Assembly (NCBI GenBank): GCA_012514125.1
Contig: JAAZAW010000235.1
Coordinates: 1-34,554 of the forward strand
From: Phycisphaerae bacterium
Lineage (GTDB): Bacteria; Planctomycetota; Phycisphaerae; JAAYCJ01
Reading direction: 5' to 3'
DNA length: 34,554 nucleotides
Positions 33,501 to 34,554 of this stretch are shown here, one piece after another (the stretch's first letter is position 1; each line of letters begins with the position of its first letter). The notes below the pieces were generated by a model. It did no database searches. It was not told where the DNA came from and was given only the letters and a program-made list of their open reading frames with translations. The translations under genes and the position numbers were made by a program.

Positions 33501-34554
33501 CGTCTGAGTGAATTCTATGCAACCGGCCGTGGGGGAGGGACACTTGGATGGTCGTCGGATAAAGATATTTTACTGAACGACGCTCTGGCTCAGATCAATG
33601 TACGAATTACGGATATTTCGCAGCTTGGTGAACTTTCTTCGCTTGTTCGGGAGTATGAGGCAGGGGGGCGGATTAATGTCGATATGGGGTTTCTCAGGCG
33701 GGACGGGCGTAATTCTCTGACGGGTTCATCTGCTTATTTCAGCAACGTCAATGCGATGGTGTCCGGTCAGCCTGTGATGGTGGATGGACGGATATATTTC
33801 TCGGAGGATTATTTCAATTCGGACAGGTTTTTATTTTCTGCGGGCTTTTCATCGTTTAAGGCCGGGTGGGATACGGTGATTATTGACGATAAGATCACCG
33901 GAATTGCGGATATCGAGAGCGACTATTTTGATACGGATCAGGTACAGCAGATGTTTGTTTCGGCAGTCAAAGCCCGTCGGGGCGCGGTGGCTTCTGCGAT
34001 TCAGCCGACGCCGTTACCTCAAGATAAGCCGATGGATTTGGCGTATCAGTTGGGGCAGGAAGATTTGATGAGGAAATTTCAACCCCTGCGACAAAAGTTG
34101 ATTCATTCGAGTGTGCTAGTGGGCCTGAAGGCGAAAAAGCTTCACATGACCGATCCGCGAACGGGTGATCGTCATGACTTGAGTGATTTTCGATCGCAGA
34201 TCAATGTTGAAGATAACAGGACCTACAATCGTCCTACGGGCGGACTGAGATTCTGGAGCAGAATTTCCGATGGTTTGATCAGCGGGAATTTTGTCGCGAT
34301 GCTGGATGAAGAAAATCCGACGGTGATTCTTGACAGCAGTATCGACAATATTCGCATGGTGGAAGAGTTTCGGCCTATGGTAGAGAATTTTTTCCCGGGT
34401 TTGCGTGTCGAAAGCCGACTTTCGATTACGGAGAGTTCTCAACAGAAACTTTTCACTACCCGTCAGAGCGCACCGAATTATCCGGTTGGCGAAGGAAACA
34501 TGATTTTCGTGGATGGTTTCATGATCGGAAGGGCCGGTCCCGACTGGATCACGC
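30567..34554 (+). CDS. Very long AsmA-like envelope protein, truncated by window end
   Basis: One uninterrupted reading frame runs from an ATG at 30567 to the window end, 1,329 codons, with no stop; I translated it fully. Lys/Arg-rich residues 1-25 precede one membrane helix (IVLIALGGLFLLLAAGPYII, about 27-46). Next come PREYLRKKIAGHLSEKTQSA and RASIGWFSGLRLWGLELEN, a pattern typical of the AsmA/TamB/YhdP superfamily start. The rest is beta-strand-rich with repeated short polar/hydrophobic alternation. Such proteins are thought to bridge the periplasm and move lipids to the outer membrane. No Shine-Dalgarno sequence precedes the ATG; TATAAA lies at 30520-30525. The C-terminus is outside the window. 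Superfamily call is by pattern, and subtype is unknown. Confidence 0.75.
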   Translation, partial: MEAPEKKKKQLMQDRPKGCRTRRIRNIVLIALGGLFLLLAAGPYIIPREYLRKKIAGHLSEKTQSAVRVDRASIGWFSGLRLWGLELENNETQACVSISRMKIPIEPVKLLFGGAASFVRLEGVKVELVERAQSPELKLTEFCPSGLPVQRVQLSDLQIDFMWRDGFRQEMMVPWLEFIFDLSNQTVQYDAQAKLQARREAGSSAEYVGRLTTHGNFEFVRQEGQQCLAGTLNVDWQDLDLSILRLERIERFDIAKFAGKSGGNLTLEIFPDFHFRWNSRTRFDDLIVRRGEVSTPGKIDRLTVISKGEFDPVTGKLTLGRLDVSSSPLEISSTMTGRLDQNDFDLATLDLDGRLDMAMVAALAPGLARSLGEEGRIDGPCYFDFSWKDEPAGYQIEVHVNADGVFLDRPGTILKRADDALNGSISIHTDQATWPWVVVDRVDFKVGQTELHGWGRLPPIRSGDDPDVWLDEVRRLAEFEVTVNCPELLWFSPRVPAMGDVLTWANLSGPVGIRLGYTGQEDVGRMDMDVELNESGTLGLGDIFVKPEDEKIDLRFQGFLPWHTREPQVWIYAFGKCGEAEIMTDQRPLKIIWAFTQTPDKKPAIDLFGDVSIEVHGLGSMLAYSPRLKRDRPAEHVGGAFEFELGHVLRATLEDGRWTMQNARVHFELEADKVWVDLPEKFMKPADVPMSVRVDYTYTNRMKQHEFQGEARWCSTQAEFEILRIDAKDNRIEGRGEIRVEGLKNTLNSMPVLSKMIDKVGVVDGGLTMGLQWSSDVQKDKIDWSIDATATRVEMDGEHVKSETMPATMEGQLILPASPDETPRTYIISKLRSQLGQSYVNLEHGSILLRGGERDGWGRMFGVEPWMLRHSGPFQSFSFSLSGHLDAQSRWLRVNRKVREVLDEYGLRGGADFNLEAGFKDSLLQTTFSARLEEMAFEYDDILTKRKGVPGSLEMSVFVWPDAEDIDVCHVQLAYAKFRLSEFYATGRGGGTLGWSSDKDILLNDALAQINVRITDISQLGELSSLVREYEAGGRINVDMGFLRRDGRNSLTGSSAYFSNVNAMVSGQPVMVDGRIYFSEDYFNSDRFLFSAGFSSFKAGWDTVIIDDKITGIADIESDYFDTDQVQQMFVSAVKARRGAVASAIQPTPLPQDKPMDLAYQLGQEDLMRKFQPLRQKLIHSSVLVGLKAKKLHMTDPRTGDRHDLSDFRSQINVEDNRTYNRPTGGLRFWSRISDGLISGNFVAMLDEENPTVILDSSIDNIRMVEEFRPMVENFFPGLRVESRLSITESSQQKLFTTRQSAPNYPVGEGNMIFVDGFMIGRAGPDWIT

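Noticed and set aside
1..34554. Search for tRNA, rRNA and known riboswitch motifs
   Set aside because: No T-arm-like GGTTCRANYCC with a matching acceptor stem and no conserved riboswitch core was recognised by eye; a covariance-model search would be decisive.

Overview
The window looks like ordinary chromosome from a diderm bacterium, most likely a planctomycete of the class Phycisphaerae (Sedimentisphaerales-like). This is an inference from gene content: a sigma-70 factor with an unfamiliar N-terminus, a cytoplasmic GH10-like protein, an AsmA-like giant protein, a FemAB protein of the exopolysaccharide-associated type, and intergenic spaces rich in short repeats. No rRNA, tRNA, CRISPR array, transposase, phage gene or plasmid function was seen.

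Layout: (1) 0-4.9 kb: a SpoIIE/PP2C phosphatase, a DUF2007 protein, a sigma-70 factor behind a 702-base non-coding space, and a THUMP-like SAM methyltransferase. (2) 5.0-6.8 kb: a HerA-like DNA-translocating ATPase on the minus strand. (3) 7.2-10.9 kb: pyrF with a well-formed promoter and a hairpin operator, murD, a strong terminator, and a FemAB-family acyltransferase. (4) 11.2-14.3 kb: an FGGY sugar kinase and an L-fucose/L-arabinose isomerase-like protein, a probable sugar-catabolic pair. (5) 14.3-16.1 kb: uppP-queA, an apparent minus-strand operon. (6) 16.4-20.8 kb: a PPi-type phosphofructokinase, then a close-packed group of a GH10-like protein, a membrane-anchored helix-hairpin-helix protein and NAD(P)HX dehydratase. 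(7) 20.8-25.9 kb, minus strand: zwf-pgl, then yyaL-azoR. (8) 26.3-30.3 kb, minus strand: a P-type cation ATPase and an MFS exporter. (9) From 30.6 kb off the right edge: a very long AsmA-like envelope protein, incomplete here.

Functionally it is mostly housekeeping: envelope precursors (murD, uppP, FemAB, AsmA-like), central carbon metabolism (PPi-PFK, zwf, pgl, FGGY kinase/isomerase), metabolite repair and redox (nnrD, azoR), tRNA modification (queA) and regulation (phosphatase, sigma factor). I did not find a convincing new defence or mobile system.

The most unusual signals are structural. The plus strand is strongly C-rich left of about 9.1 kb and G-rich to its right, whichever way the genes point. 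This resembles a replication-strand switch, and an AT-rich palindromic space follows shortly after it. Several families of short dispersed and heptamer/octamer tandem repeats fill the gaps between genes. A GH10-like protein appears to have lost both catalytic glutamates.
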